A stretch of 64,000 nucleotides of DNA, from NCBI GenBank assembly GCA_965226435.1, contig CBDDCY010000012.1, positions 744,001 to 808,000 on the forward strand, read 5' to 3'. Source of the DNA: UBA6623 sp965226435. Its GTDB lineage: Bacteria; Acidobacteriota; Terriglobia; Bryobacterales; UBA6623. This document shows positions 35,101 to 43,172 of the stretch, one piece after another. Each line of letters starts with the position of its first letter. The stretch's first letter is position 1. The notes below the pieces were generated by a model, which ran no database searches, was not told the DNA's origin, and worked only from the letters and a program-made list of their open reading frames with translations. A program made the position numbers and the translations under genes.

Positions 35101-35320
35101 TCTGGGCGGACCCGGTTCGGCAACGATCGATCTCGCGTTAGGAAGAGCCCTCCATTTCGGCGAGACAACCCGCCTCGACTTTCGCGCCGAAGCCTTCAAT
35201 CTCCTCAACCGGCCGAACTTTGATCTGCCGGGCCGCATCGCCGATCAACCCGGCTTCGGAGTCATCGCCGCCGCCCGCTCCGCCCGCCAAATCCAATTCA
35301 GCCTACGCCTGGGATTCTAG
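32162..35320 (+). CDS. Oar-like TonB-dependent outer-membrane receptor
   Basis: The roughly 1052-residue protein has an export signal (LATILLFAVTFLTALDAQ), an N-terminal carboxypeptidase-regulatory-like beta domain (SLAGRVLDPSGRVVIGARVE to about residue 115), a plug domain (LPLNAREFLQLALLSAG, NNFLLDGVDNND, YQAEYGRSGGAQINVVSQSG) and a large beta-barrel ending in IQFSLRLGF with a terminal phenylalanine. This is the Oar-like family expanded in Acidobacteriota and thought to import polymers or chelates. The start is uncertain: GTG 32162 has AGGA about 10 bases upstream, while the frame stays open to 32114. Confidence 0.9.
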   Translation: MAHPLAILSARPTHGLATILLFAVTFLTALDAQTQQASLAGRVLDPSGRVVIGARVEVIEQATQRRQATVADEQGQYRFPLLPVGDYELQATAPGLRSGPATVRLSVGRRWRVDIALVLETERTRIEISDATPLLEPENTALGSVISRATISNLPLNAREFLQLALLSAGTLPAAPGSELSRQNNSGLHVGGAREASNNFLLDGVDNNDLYINRLVVSPPLDAVREFRLHAANYQAEYGRSGGAQINVVSQSGSNSFHGSVYNYLRNHALDARNFFDAPGAPIPQFQRNQFGASLGGPVHRERTFFFGGYEGTRVRDGVTKTARVPGLAERNGDFSNSPFPVIDPFTQQPFPDNRIPAERIHPIARSLALRWPAPNRPGAVQNLVSAPRGDLLVNQLYGRIDHYLSPRDALFARYNFSHDRGLEPFNDGNTNVPGFGSFVLNRGQNLVLSETHVFSPTTVAELRFGFNRLRREVLQENIGNDIAGELGIAGVSSDPLFSGFPAVNVGGFDSLADNTALPIVREDQTFHLIANLTQVRGGHTFKAGGEYRHFSDDGIQAFFGRGQMNFLGAFTQNPAGDFLLGFPTFTIQTVVDNPFRQRASSWNGFLQDDWRITPRLTLNLGLRYEWNRPATDVEDRFMTFDPDARELARTGTGGVPRAGFRHDNNNFAPRIGLSWSPRSADDLVLRAGWGVFYDTTILEANSGLYFNPPFFDLRLFFPSQQGLLTLNDPFPTGAGFTPPPTVFAMQPNFRTAYLQHGNVSLEKALPGRTVFRAAYVASKGTKLLRQRDINQPPPGDGPTFSRQPIPGFANVILFESAAASTYHSGQLSLERRFSRGLSFSLGYTISKSIDDASAFLPTDGDPSFPQNSRDLRAERSLSAFDQRHRFVVAASYVLPFRSHWATKDWRFDLIAAMQSGAPLTPQLSFDNSNTGNTGAIAGADRPDVIDDPTAGASTPERFFNTDAFAVAAPFTFGNAGRNILGGPGSATIDLALGRALHFGETTRLDFRAEAFNLLNRPNFDLPGRIADQPGFGVIAAARSARQIQFSLRLGF

Positions 35321-35448
35321 GGCACTTCTCTCGTCACGCGGCGAGGCAAAGTGCATGAAAGGGCCGACGACCCATCGCGCGGGCAATGAAGCGTACTTGA
35401 ACGGTAGGGTTAGCCCGACGAGCAGGCGCAACCAGTGAAATGGCGGGC

Positions 35449-36933
35449 CTAGCAGCCCGTGGTGAAAGTCCGACATAGAACAATTCACGTTAGAATTGTT
35501 TTATGGCCATGGGACGACGTGAAGGACGGCGGCGCCAAAAACGGTTGTGGGTCGCCGCCGCCGAACTGCCTCAGACAGCGGCTCACCCGTTTTACTGTCA
35601 GCTGAAAGAGCTGCTCGATGAGCAGGGGTTCGATGCTGTCGTCGAACAGAGTTGCGAGAAGTTTTACGCAGAGAAGATGGGGCGACCGTCGTTGACACCG
35701 GGCATCTACTTTCGCAGCCTGTTGAGTCGGTTACTTCGAAGGCATCGACAGCGAACGCGGCATCGCTTGGCGCCTCGCCGACTCGATTTCGCTGCGGCGG
35801 TTTCTGGCGATCGAGCTCGATGAATCCACGCCCGATCACTCGACCCTGTCGCGCACCCGCCGGTTGATCGATGTCGAGACCCACCGCGACGTTTTCACCT
35901 GGGTGTTGCAGCTCTTGGCGAAACAAGGGCTGTTGAAGGCCGGGACGATTGCGGTGGACGCGACGACGTTGGAAGCTAACGCGGCGCTGCGCTCGATCGT
36001 GCGACGCGACAGCGGCGAGGGCTATGAAGAGTTCCTGGAGGGGTTGGCGGTCGAGAGCGGCATCGAAACGCCGAGCCGGGAGCAGTTGGCGCAACTCGAC
36101 AAAAAGCGCAAGAACAAAGGCTCCAATGACGACTGGAAGCATCCTCACGATCCCGACGCGAAGATCACGAAGATGAAGGACGGGCGCACGCATCTGGCGC
36201 ACAAAGCCGAGCACGCGGTGGATATGGAGACGGGCGCGGTGGTGGCGGTGACGGTGCAAGCGGCGAACCACGGGGACACGACGACGTTGCCGGAAACGAT
36301 GATCGAAGCGGCGGAACAAGTGGCGGCCGTCGCCCGCGATCCCGAAGCCAATGAGAACTTGGCGGCGGCGGGGATCGAAGAAGTGGTGGCGGACAAGGGC
36401 TATCACAGCAACGACGTGGTGACGGATCTGAGCGAGCTGGGGATGCGGTCGTATATCAGCGAACCGGAGCGGGGCCGACGGTGCTGGCGGGGCAAGCAAC
36501 GAGAACAGCAGGCGGTCTATGCGAACCGGCGACGTATTCGGGGGTGCCGCGGCAAGCGGTTGTTACGATTACGCGGCGAGAAGGCGGAACGCAGCTTTGC
36601 GCATTTGTATGAAACCGGCGGCATGCGACGAACGCATCTGCGGGGCCGCAAAAATGTTTTAAAGCGGCTGCTGATTCACGTCGGCCCGTTCAATCTGTCG
36701 CTGGTGCTGCGCAAGAAGCTCGGAGCGGGCACACCGCGAGGGTTGGCGGCGGCGAAAACGGCCCTGGCATCGCTTCAGAAAGTCCTTTGGGCGCTCTATC
36801 GACTCCGCGGGGCGCCGCTGCCCCGGCTTCGGAACCTTCCGGGCCGCCGATCGCCTTCCCTTCGACTCGCAGTGCTGGAATTTTCAAACAGCCTAGCAGT
36901 CTGAAAACGGCCACTTCTGCCACGGGCTGCTAG
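35449..36933 (+). mobile_element. IS1182-like insertion sequence with decayed transposase
   Basis: The element of about 1485 bp is bounded by inverted repeats: ctagcagcccgtggtgaaag at 35449 and, read outward on the minus strand from 36933, ctagcagcccgtggcagaag. The first 14 bases are identical and AAGT is shared just inside. Each end begins with CTAG, which may be a palindromic target duplication. A second partial copy (cctagcagtctg) lies inside the right end near 36888. It is inserted between the TonB receptor and the asparaginase gene. Confidence 0.75.
35503..36904 (+). pseudogene. Frameshifted DDE transposase (IS1182-like)
   Basis: Residues from ATG 35503 (GRREGRRRQKRLWVAAAELP, then GRPSLTPGIYFRSLL) match the N-terminal DUF772-type region of IS1182/IS5-superfamily transposases. 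After CTGTTG at 35719-35724 one extra A (35725) shifts the frame. The natural continuation, VGYFEGIDSERGIAWRLADS, is read from 35726 in frame 2 and runs to 36904. The catalytic positions survive in that second part: D in AVDATTLEA, D in VADKGYHSN and E in ERSFAHLYETGG. So the gene is whole apart from one indel and is probably inactive unless the base is an error. Confidence 0.85.
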
Positions 36934-37066
36934 CGTGTGCTTTACCCGTCAGGACGACCGCGATTTCTGAATTATTCCCCGCCGCCGCGCGGCACGATCC
37001 GCCGGAACCGCCGCCCGCTGTGTTCGCCGCCGCACAAGCTGTCAGCGCCACTGTTACCCTACGGCC

Positions 37067-38167
37067 ATGATCACCCGCAGAAACCTTTTCCGACGCTCGC
37101 TGGCTACAGTGTCCGCGGCCGCGCTTCCCGCCGCGCCGGCTCCCGCCGAACCTACCGTCGACATGGCGGTCTCCAGTGCGAACGGCCTGGCGTGCTGCGA
37201 GAAGGCCGTTGAGATGCTCCGCGCCGGCGAAGACACACTGGATGCCGCGGTCGCCGGGGTTAATATCGTTGAACTCGATCCGGAAGACACCAGCGTCGGC
37301 TACGGGGGGCTGCCCAACGAAGAGGGCGTCGTCGAACTCGACGCCTGTGTCATGCACGGCCCCACGTCGCGCGCCGGTTCCGTTGCCTCGTTGCGCGGCA
37401 TCAAAACGCCTTCGAAGGTCGCCCAACTCGTCTTGGAGCGCAGCGACCACGTGATGATGGTCGCCGAGGGAGCGCTACGTTTCGCTAAAGCCCACGGGTT
37501 CAAGGAAGAAGACTTGCTTACCGATCGCGCCCGCCTGGCCTGGCTGACTTGGAAAGAATCCCAAGGCGGCGACTGGGGACCGGGCCTCGACGCGCCCGAG
37601 TCCGACGGCGGCCAAGCCCTGTTGCGACAGTTCCCCGGTGTAGAACCCGATCGGCTTGCCTGGGCGCGAGAGGTGGCGGCCAACCCTCCAACGGGTACGA
37701 TCACTTGCCTCGCGCTCAATCGTCGAGGAGAAATATCGGGGGTGACGACGACGAGCGGGTTGGCTTGGAAAATCCCCGGGCGAGTCGGCGACTCGCCGAT
37801 CATTGGCGCCGGCGTTTACGTTGACCAGCAGGTGGGCGCCGCCGGATCGACGGGCCGAGGCGAAGAAAACATTCGCATTTGCGGCGCGCACACGGTTGTC
37901 GAGAATATGCGTCGTGGGCTGGGACCCGAGCAAGCCTGCCTCGATGCGTTGCGGCGGGTTTCACACAACTATGGGGATCGGCGGGATAAGCTCGTGTTCG
38001 GGTTGAAATTCTACGCCCTGAGCAACGAGGGGGAATTCGGGGCGGCGTCGCTTTGGAGCCGTCAGGAAGGCATGGGCGGAAAGAAGGGGAGGCGAGAGCG
38101 TTTCGTGGTCAACGACGGTTCCGGAAGCCGTCACGTCGAAGCGGCGTATCTTTACGAGCGCTGGTGA
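37067..38167 (+). CDS. N4-(beta-N-acetylglucosaminyl)-L-asparaginase (Ntn hydrolase), Tat-exported
   Basis: The 366-residue protein has a twin-arginine leader (TRRNLFRRSLATVSAAALP) and the glycosylasparaginase fold. DTSVGYGGLPNEEGVVELDA is the family's alpha-chain signature. The autocatalytic cleavage site is predicted before T211 in NPPTGTITCLAL, with the following GRVGDSPIIGAGVY block holding the substrate-binding R and D. Known enzymes cleave the Asn-GlcNAc bond of glycoproteins; export would let it act on external glycopeptides. It follows the IS1182-like element by 133 bases and converges on the M2 peptidase gene. Confidence 0.9.
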   Translation: MITRRNLFRRSLATVSAAALPAAPAPAEPTVDMAVSSANGLACCEKAVEMLRAGEDTLDAAVAGVNIVELDPEDTSVGYGGLPNEEGVVELDACVMHGPTSRAGSVASLRGIKTPSKVAQLVLERSDHVMMVAEGALRFAKAHGFKEEDLLTDRARLAWLTWKESQGGDWGPGLDAPESDGGQALLRQFPGVEPDRLAWAREVAANPPTGTITCLALNRRGEISGVTTTSGLAWKIPGRVGDSPIIGAGVYVDQQVGAAGSTGRGEENIRICGAHTVVENMRRGLGPEQACLDALRRVSHNYGDRRDKLVFGLKFYALSNEGEFGAASLWSRQEGMGGKKGRRERFVVNDGSGSRHVEAAYLYERW

Positions 38168-38277
38168 AGAGGGGATAGGGACGGGACGGGGTCGCCGTGG
38201 ATTGGAGCGGGGTTAGGTCGGTCGACTACCAACAGGAGGTGTTTGTCGTTACTGGGGCGCCGGACGCTCATTGCGAC

Positions 38278-40083
38278 TCATTCCCAGCTAACGTCCCGTC
38301 CGGCGTTTTCTTTTTGTAGGTAGTCCGTCAGGGGTGCGAAATATTCGAGCATGGCTCGTGTGCTGACTTCTTCGCCGGTCTTTTCCTTGATGACCTCGCG
38401 CCAGTCTCGGGTCGCGCCGAGCCGTAGAATCTCCGACAGGAACCGCCCGACTTCTTCGTTGCCGTAGTAGTTGCAGTTCCTGGGATCCTGCTTGAGGATG
38501 TTTTTCGCGATGTAAGTGTGGAGTTGATACTTGAGAACAAAGGCGATGGCGTAGTCGTAATATTGGGCCGGGTCGTTGCTGATGTGGGTCTTGGTGCAAG
38601 CGTCGCAATTCTCCTCGCCACGCGCGTCGGGCGGCTCGATGCCCTGGAAGCGTCCGACGTACTCCCACCAGCGGCTGTTGAACTCGTCGGGGGAAAGATT
38701 CTCTTCGTAGAGATCGTGTTCGAACGAAGACATTGTTCCGGCTGAAAACGGAATGAACGCGACGGCTTCATTCAGGGCTTCGTCGAGCAGCCATTGGATT
38801 TCGTCGATCTGCTGATCTTCGGGCAACAGGCCGATTTGCCGCAGGTAAGCCGGTTGGCGCGCGGCGATGCCGATGAGGTCGCCAACCGCTTCATGGAAGG
38901 CGCGGTTGGCTCCCTCTCGCAGGGTCATAGGCACGTCGGGGTTCGAGTAGGCCATGAAATAATACACGTGGCCCAGTTCGTGATGGGAGGTCTGGAACCA
39001 GCGGTAGTTCGCCTCGATGCTCATCAGTGAACGAACGTCTTCGGCCAAATCGAGATGCCAGGCCGAGGCGTGGGTGTTCTTCTTGCGCGTCGCCTCGGGC
39101 GGCAACTGGTAGAGATCCGATTTCTCCCAAAAACTCTCGGGCAATGACCGCATCCCGAGCGAGGTGTAAAAACGCTCGCCCTGCTCGACGATCCACTCCG
39201 GAGACTTGTCCTTGAAGAGCGGATCGAGATCGGCGGCTTGGGTCAACCCCGGCCAGGCCTGCGCCCAACGATTGCCGATCCAATGGGCCGGGATGCGCTT
39301 GGGCGGCGCTTGTCCGTAGCGCTCGGCCAACTCGTATTTCGTCCAACAATGCAGTTGCTCGTAGAGCGGTTTGAGGTCGGCGAGGAAGCGCTCCATCATC
39401 GCCATCATCTCGTCGACCTTCATGCCGTAATCGGCCACTTGGAGAGCGAAGAAAGAGTCGTAGCCCATCTCTTGGGCGACTTGATTGCGGAGGTTTCGCA
39501 GTTGGACCAGGCCGGGTTTGAGCGGCGGCCCGACTTGCTTGGAAAGCTCCCAGGTGCGCTTGCGTTCGGTCAGATCGCGGGAATTGCGCAGGGTGTTGTC
39601 GATCTCGTTCGGCGTGACTGTCTTGCGGCAATCCTCGCCACGTTTGTCGACGCAGTAGGTAAAGGTATCGAGGACGGCGCTCTGCTTGGCCTCTTGCTCG
39701 ATGCGGCGGTTGACGACATCGGGGATGGTGCCCGGGTATTGCGCGGCGGAGAGCAGAATTTTTTCGAGTTGGCGAGAGGTCAGGTCGTCCAACTCGGCCT
39801 TGCGATCGAGCAGCGCCTTGGTTTCTTCGATGACGTAATTGCTGCCCGCGAAGGCCCCGAAGGCCCGATCGGCGGCGATACGCTCGCCGATATGCTGTTC
39901 GGTAACGTCGGTGTAGGCCTTCCAGCTCGCTTCGCTCGCCACGGCGTAGATTTTCTGGGCGATGCTGTTGTACATCGAAAGAAAGCGGTCGGCGCGTTGT
40001 TGGGGGTTTTCGGCGGACCTGCAGGATAGAACCGCGAGAAGCGGAATTACGAGAAGCCCGAGAAGGAGTCGCCGTGTCGTCAT
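38278..40083 (-). CDS. Peptidase family M2 (ACE-like dipeptidyl carboxypeptidase), lipoprotein
   Basis: The 601-residue protein begins with a lipoprotein signal peptide (LLGLLVIPLLAVLSC, acylated C21). The zinc motif HELGH is at 368-372 and the third ligand E398 is in HEAVGD. Family blocks such as MGYDSFFALQVADYGM, AHWIGNRWAQAW and PFSAGTMSSFEHDLYE are all present. Length and motif order match bacterial homologs of angiotensin-converting enzyme, which remove C-terminal dipeptides. Lipid anchoring suggests action in the periplasm or at the cell surface. All catalytic residues are present. It is monocistronic. Confidence 0.93.
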   Translation of the reverse strand: MTTRRLLLGLLVIPLLAVLSCRSAENPQQRADRFLSMYNSIAQKIYAVASEASWKAYTDVTEQHIGERIAADRAFGAFAGSNYVIEETKALLDRKAELDDLTSRQLEKILLSAAQYPGTIPDVVNRRIEQEAKQSAVLDTFTYCVDKRGEDCRKTVTPNEIDNTLRNSRDLTERKRTWELSKQVGPPLKPGLVQLRNLRNQVAQEMGYDSFFALQVADYGMKVDEMMAMMERFLADLKPLYEQLHCWTKYELAERYGQAPPKRIPAHWIGNRWAQAWPGLTQAADLDPLFKDKSPEWIVEQGERFYTSLGMRSLPESFWEKSDLYQLPPEATRKKNTHASAWHLDLAEDVRSLMSIEANYRWFQTSHHELGHVYYFMAYSNPDVPMTLREGANRAFHEAVGDLIGIAARQPAYLRQIGLLPEDQQIDEIQWLLDEALNEAVAFIPFSAGTMSSFEHDLYEENLSPDEFNSRWWEYVGRFQGIEPPDARGEENCDACTKTHISNDPAQYYDYAIAFVLKYQLHTYIAKNILKQDPRNCNYYGNEEVGRFLSEILRLGATRDWREVIKEKTGEEVSTRAMLEYFAPLTDYLQKENAGRDVSWE

Positions 40084-40143
40084 ACCCGCCTATTGTACTC
40101 GGCGAGTGGGCGCGGGACTGTCGGGAAAGGGGTTGGTGCGGTT

Positions 40144-40626
40144 CTAGTCTTTGAGATTGCGGACCCAGGTCGGCTTTTCCCACGCCGCGTCTGACTCCGC
40201 CGGGTGGTTAAGCCGCTCGTCCTCAGCCGGCAGGACACGCTGCAACGAATCCTTGTTGAAGTGCTCTACCTCATCCGGCAGAGAGCCGAAATCCTCAAAG
40301 CTGATCTTAAGGCGTACGCCGAGCGCTCGCGCCAACTTTCGCAGCGTGTCCGTTTTCCACGAGGAGTAGTTGACGTTCTCAAAACGAGAGACCCCGGCTT
40401 GCTTCGTGCCGATTGCGTCCGCGAGCTGTTCTTGCGTCATGCCGCGCTGTTCGCGGAGCGTCTTGATCTGCGCGGCAACAGCCGTGTTCATGAAAGATTC
40501 CGCATATGCATTCCTGAACTCCTCGTCATCTCGAAGATCACACCTTAACTCGTCGAGGGATTCGCATGATTCGTCGCCTGGACCTGTCGTTGAGTAGGGT
40601 GCTTCGATTTCGGTCAGCTCTTTCAA
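40144..40626 (-). CDS. HigA-like XRE-family antitoxin
   Basis: The 160-residue protein has an acidic N-terminal stretch (SLDELRCDLRDDEEFRNAYAE, common before the HTH in HigA-type antitoxins), an XRE HTH at about 53-107 (LREQRGMTQEQLADAIGTKQ, then AGVSRFENVNYSSWKTDTLRKLARAL) and a C-terminal extension. The start is TTG 40626, supported by GGAGG 6 bases upstream; this Shine-Dalgarno lies inside the toxin coding sequence. It overlaps the toxin by 89 bases in another frame, so the pair is translationally linked with toxin first, the usual HigBA order. Confidence 0.85.
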   Translation of the reverse strand: MKELTEIEAPYSTTGPGDESCESLDELRCDLRDDEEFRNAYAESFMNTAVAAQIKTLREQRGMTQEQLADAIGTKQAGVSRFENVNYSSWKTDTLRKLARALGVRLKISFEDFGSLPDEVEHFNKDSLQRVLPAEDERLNHPAESDAAWEKPTWVRNLKD

Positions 40627-40969
40627 GGCAATCCTCCGGTTGTGAAACGCCGTCTTTTTCTGTTGCTCCGATCAGAATCGTGAACACATCTATGTCATCG
40701 AGGAACGGCCCTTCGCACAAGAGCGGCCGTAATTGAACCCACCCTTTGTTTCCCTTGACCTTCAGCTTGTAGATTCCGGCGATTCCCGACTTCTTCTTCT
40801 TGATCGGACCTTCGATGAGACCAGGGGTCATTTCCGGGCCACCATGCTTCAACGCGTCCATCTTCGCTCGAAACGCGGCGACTTGCTCTTTCGGCACTCG
40901 CTCTTGTTCCAGCCAGGCTCTGATAGTGCCGTGCCCGCGCCGATCCAAAAACTCGTATACCTTCCACAT
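40538..40969 (-). CDS. HigB/RelE-superfamily (Gp49-like) toxin
   Basis: The 143-residue protein matches the phage-Gp49/HigB-like toxin group: VYEFLDRRGHGTIRAWLEQE at the N-terminus, an AFRAKMDALKHGGPEMTPGL segment, the strand pair IAGIYKLKVKGNKGWVQLRP and a conserved FTILIGATEKDG near the C-terminus. Family members are ribosome-dependent mRNA nucleases. The last 30 residues are read across the start of the antitoxin gene. ATG 40969 is preceded immediately by a palindrome (40977-40996) that could be the autoregulatory operator. Confidence 0.85.
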   Translation of the reverse strand: MWKVYEFLDRRGHGTIRAWLEQERVPKEQVAAFRAKMDALKHGGPEMTPGLIEGPIKKKKSGIAGIYKLKVKGNKGWVQLRPLLCEGPFLDDIDVFTILIGATEKDGVSQPEDCLERADRNRSTLLNDRSRRRIMRIPRRVKV

Positions 40970-40976
40970 CGGGATT

Positions 40977-40996
40977 ATATCACGTCCACGTTATAT
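40977..40996. promoter_or_regulatory. Candidate operator of the HigBA operon
   Basis: atatcacgt-cc-acgttatat forms an inverted repeat with 8 of 9 arm positions matching, 7 bases upstream of the toxin ATG. On the minus strand it overlaps TATAAT (40973-40978), a good -10 box. Position and symmetry fit autorepression by the antitoxin-toxin complex. Confidence 0.55.
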
Positions 40997-41049
40997 GCCT
41001 GGCCGGACTATCATCATGCACAGATCACATTTCTTGTTGCACAGCCCGG

Positions 41050-41895
41050 TCACATAGCGGGCGGGTCGATCGAAACGGTCATGCCGGGCTGGCTCGAAAC
41101 GCCTTCGACCTCGACGGCGACCGCGACCTCGCCGGTGGGCGCGTCTTTGGGCAACAAGACGTTGATCTGTTGTAGGCCGGCGAACCCGGGGGCCTGGCCG
41201 GCGTAAAGAATGAGGCGGTCCGGGAGGGCCTGGCCGTTCAACAAGACACGGACGGGGAATAGCGTGAACGAAGCGAAATTGGGCAGCTCGCCGGAGAATA
41301 CCGGCGGCGTTGTCGGCCCCAGGCCGGTCGCCCACAAGATCAACAGCTCCCCGGCGCGGATCGGGAGGGCCCCTTCCGGGAAGCCTCGACCGACCGGGTT
41401 GAAGTCGCGGTCGGTCGCCACGGCCGGCTGTGTTCCGTCGTCACGCTCGGCCGGCCAACGAAAGAGCCCCGGTGAGACCTGCCTTACTTGGATTGTTTCG
41501 GGTGGGCTGAGCAGGCTGCCCCGCCTGACCCTTACCGTGAACGTCCCGGAAATCAGGGAACTCGGCACTTGGCAGTTGATTTGGCCGGGGGAGACAAAGT
41601 ATAGCGGCACCCTGACGCCGCTGATAGCAACCTCCACGCCGGCCAAAGGCTCGGGAAGGCGGCCGCCCGCCAAGTCGTCGGGACGAACCACTCGCGTTTC
41701 GAGCGACAGGTCGTCTCCAAAGATCGAAATGATGGAGTTCGCCGTAACGAAGTTATCCGGAGCAGGACGAAAACTGGCTCCGTTGACGACGCCTCCCAAG
41801 AATATCGCGGGCGCATGGCGACGCCCGATTTCGGCGCCGAAAAGCATCGACGCCGCGGCCGGCAGTAGAACCAGCCCCAGGACCCGAAAGGGCAT
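41050..41895 (-). CDS. Solibacter-type TIGR03437 family secreted protein
   Basis: The 281-residue protein begins with a signal peptide (MPFRVLGLVLLPAAASMLFGA). The rest is the TIGR03437 domain, an Ig-like region common in Solibacter-type acidobacteria: GGVVNGASFRPAPDNFVTAN, SIISIFGDDL, PLYFVSPGQINCQVPS, LILWATGLGPTTPPV and YAGQAPGFAGLQQINVLLP. Usually the domain is the C-terminal part of a larger exported protein; here it stands alone. Its function is unknown. ATG 41895 begins the signal peptide; the longer frame upstream enters repeat D and is not credible. Confidence 0.9.
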   Translation of the reverse strand: MPFRVLGLVLLPAAASMLFGAEIGRRHAPAIFLGGVVNGASFRPAPDNFVTANSIISIFGDDLSLETRVVRPDDLAGGRLPEPLAGVEVAISGVRVPLYFVSPGQINCQVPSSLISGTFTVRVRRGSLLSPPETIQVRQVSPGLFRWPAERDDGTQPAVATDRDFNPVGRGFPEGALPIRAGELLILWATGLGPTTPPVFSGELPNFASFTLFPVRVLLNGQALPDRLILYAGQAPGFAGLQQINVLLPKDAPTGEVAVAVEVEGVSSQPGMTVSIDPPAM

Positions 41896-41956
41896 GGGAG
41901 TTGCCCTTATTGTATCCAGCCGGGGGTCGTTAGCGAGCGGCGGCGGCTGTGAAGTG

Positions 41957-42062
41957 GGGTGGATTGAGGAATGGGCAGGCCTGGGGGACCGGCCCGACCG
42001 CGAGCCGGCCTCGTTGGATTTCAATGTAGAAGATCGAGAGGCAACCTCAAGATTGCCTCAGC
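41957..42062 (+). repeat. Dispersed ~105-bp repeat, copy D
   Basis: This copy aligns with 1043-1149 over its full length, with identical blocks ttgaggaatgggc, cgttggat and gaagatcgagag. It ends in a hairpin with stem gaggcaa (42038-42044) and ttgcctc (42053-42059). It lies between the HEAT-repeat gene and the TIGR03437 gene and covers the last codons and stop of the former. Confidence 0.75.
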
Positions 42063-43123
42063 GCGGACCAGCCGGCGGCTCGCTTGCTCATCATCACCCA
42101 GGCCTTTTGCGCGGTGATACGGACGGTGTTGTTGTCGCTGCTCAGTTTCGGATAAATAACCGCCGCGGCATCCGCCGTGCCGATCTTGGCCAGCCCGATG
42201 ATGGCGGCGCATTGGAGATGCTCTTCCTCGCGGTCGAGGGTCTCGCGGTAGATACGGAAAGCTTGCTCGGCGTCGCCACGCGTAACCTGCGCGTCCGCAT
42301 AACGCAACGAGCTGTCGTCGTGCTCGACCTTTTGCCAATTCGAGAGCGAATCGCGGTCCGGCAATTGGACGTTATCAGCCACGGTAGCGCCGATACGGGC
42401 GCCGGCTTTCATCCCCGCCATGGCGAGCGTGGTATCGGACGATTTCATCGCCTCGAAGCAGACTCCCATCGCTGCATCGGCTTGCCGGTGGCCGAGCGCG
42501 GCGATAATACGCGGCTTGAAATCGTCCGCCGCGCCGTCAAGCGCCTCCAGCAATGCCTCCTCCGAGACCTTGCCCGGAATACGCTCCAGGCAGAAAACGA
42601 CCTCCTCACGCAGCTTTTCGTCGTGAATCAACTTGGCGATCGGCGCCACTGAATCGGTGTCGGCGACGAGCGACAGATGGCGCAAAGCCGCCACTTTCTC
42701 ATCCTGGTGGCGCTTGCCGTCGAGAAGCCCCAGTAATCCTTGCACGACGCGTTGCCGCTTGTTCTGCTCGTCGGGCGCATTCGGACGTCCTCGGTTCGCC
42801 CGCAGCGCCGCCGGGTCCAGTTCCTTCCCCACCGAATGGACAACGTGGTTCAGCGCCTCGGCGGCGGCCTTGCGCACGCCCGGCTTTTTCGACACTTGAA
42901 GCGCGCTCAGGGCGGGGATTACCTGAGGGTCCATTTGGTCGGCGCTCAGCCAGGCCGCCTTACGGGCCTCGGCGTCGTCGCCCTTGATAGCGGCTAGAAA
43001 CTTATCCTCTTTCTCGCCGGCTCGGCCCGTCGCGGGGACGGCGAGAGCGGCAGCCGCGACAGCAACGCCGGCAAGCGCGGCCGTTCGAGAATTCGTCGTT
43101 TCGGATTTATTGGACGTCGTCAT
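42047..43123 (-). CDS. Exported HEAT-repeat protein
   Basis: The 358-residue protein has an N-terminal export helix (TAALAGVAVAAAALAVPATGRAGE) followed by HEAT/PBS-lyase-like helical repeats with recurring P.L..L...K..VR..AA.AL and V..L.HL.LVADTDSVAPIAKL patterns. No enzyme motif is visible; it is probably a scaffold or binding protein outside the cytoplasm. It follows the oxidoreductase gene by 49 bases on the same strand and is probably co-transcribed. The stop codon (42047-42049) lies in the loop of the hairpin that ends repeat D, which may also serve as the terminator. Confidence 0.75.
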   Translation of the reverse strand: MTTSNKSETTNSRTAALAGVAVAAAALAVPATGRAGEKEDKFLAAIKGDDAEARKAAWLSADQMDPQVIPALSALQVSKKPGVRKAAAEALNHVVHSVGKELDPAALRANRGRPNAPDEQNKRQRVVQGLLGLLDGKRHQDEKVAALRHLSLVADTDSVAPIAKLIHDEKLREEVVFCLERIPGKVSEEALLEALDGAADDFKPRIIAALGHRQADAAMGVCFEAMKSSDTTLAMAGMKAGARIGATVADNVQLPDRDSLSNWQKVEHDDSSLRYADAQVTRGDAEQAFRIYRETLDREEEHLQCAAIIGLAKIGTADAAAVIYPKLSSDNNTVRITAQKAWVMMSKRAAGWSALRQS

Positions 43124-43172
43124 ACTTCTTTTGCCTCTCCGTTTTCCAGGTTCATCTCCGTTGCCTTGCGTC

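Noticed and set aside
35719..35730. Programmed frameshift in the IS1182-like transposase
   Set aside because: CTGTTGAGTCGG has no slippery heptamer and no supporting hairpin was seen; a simple one-base insertion explains the break.
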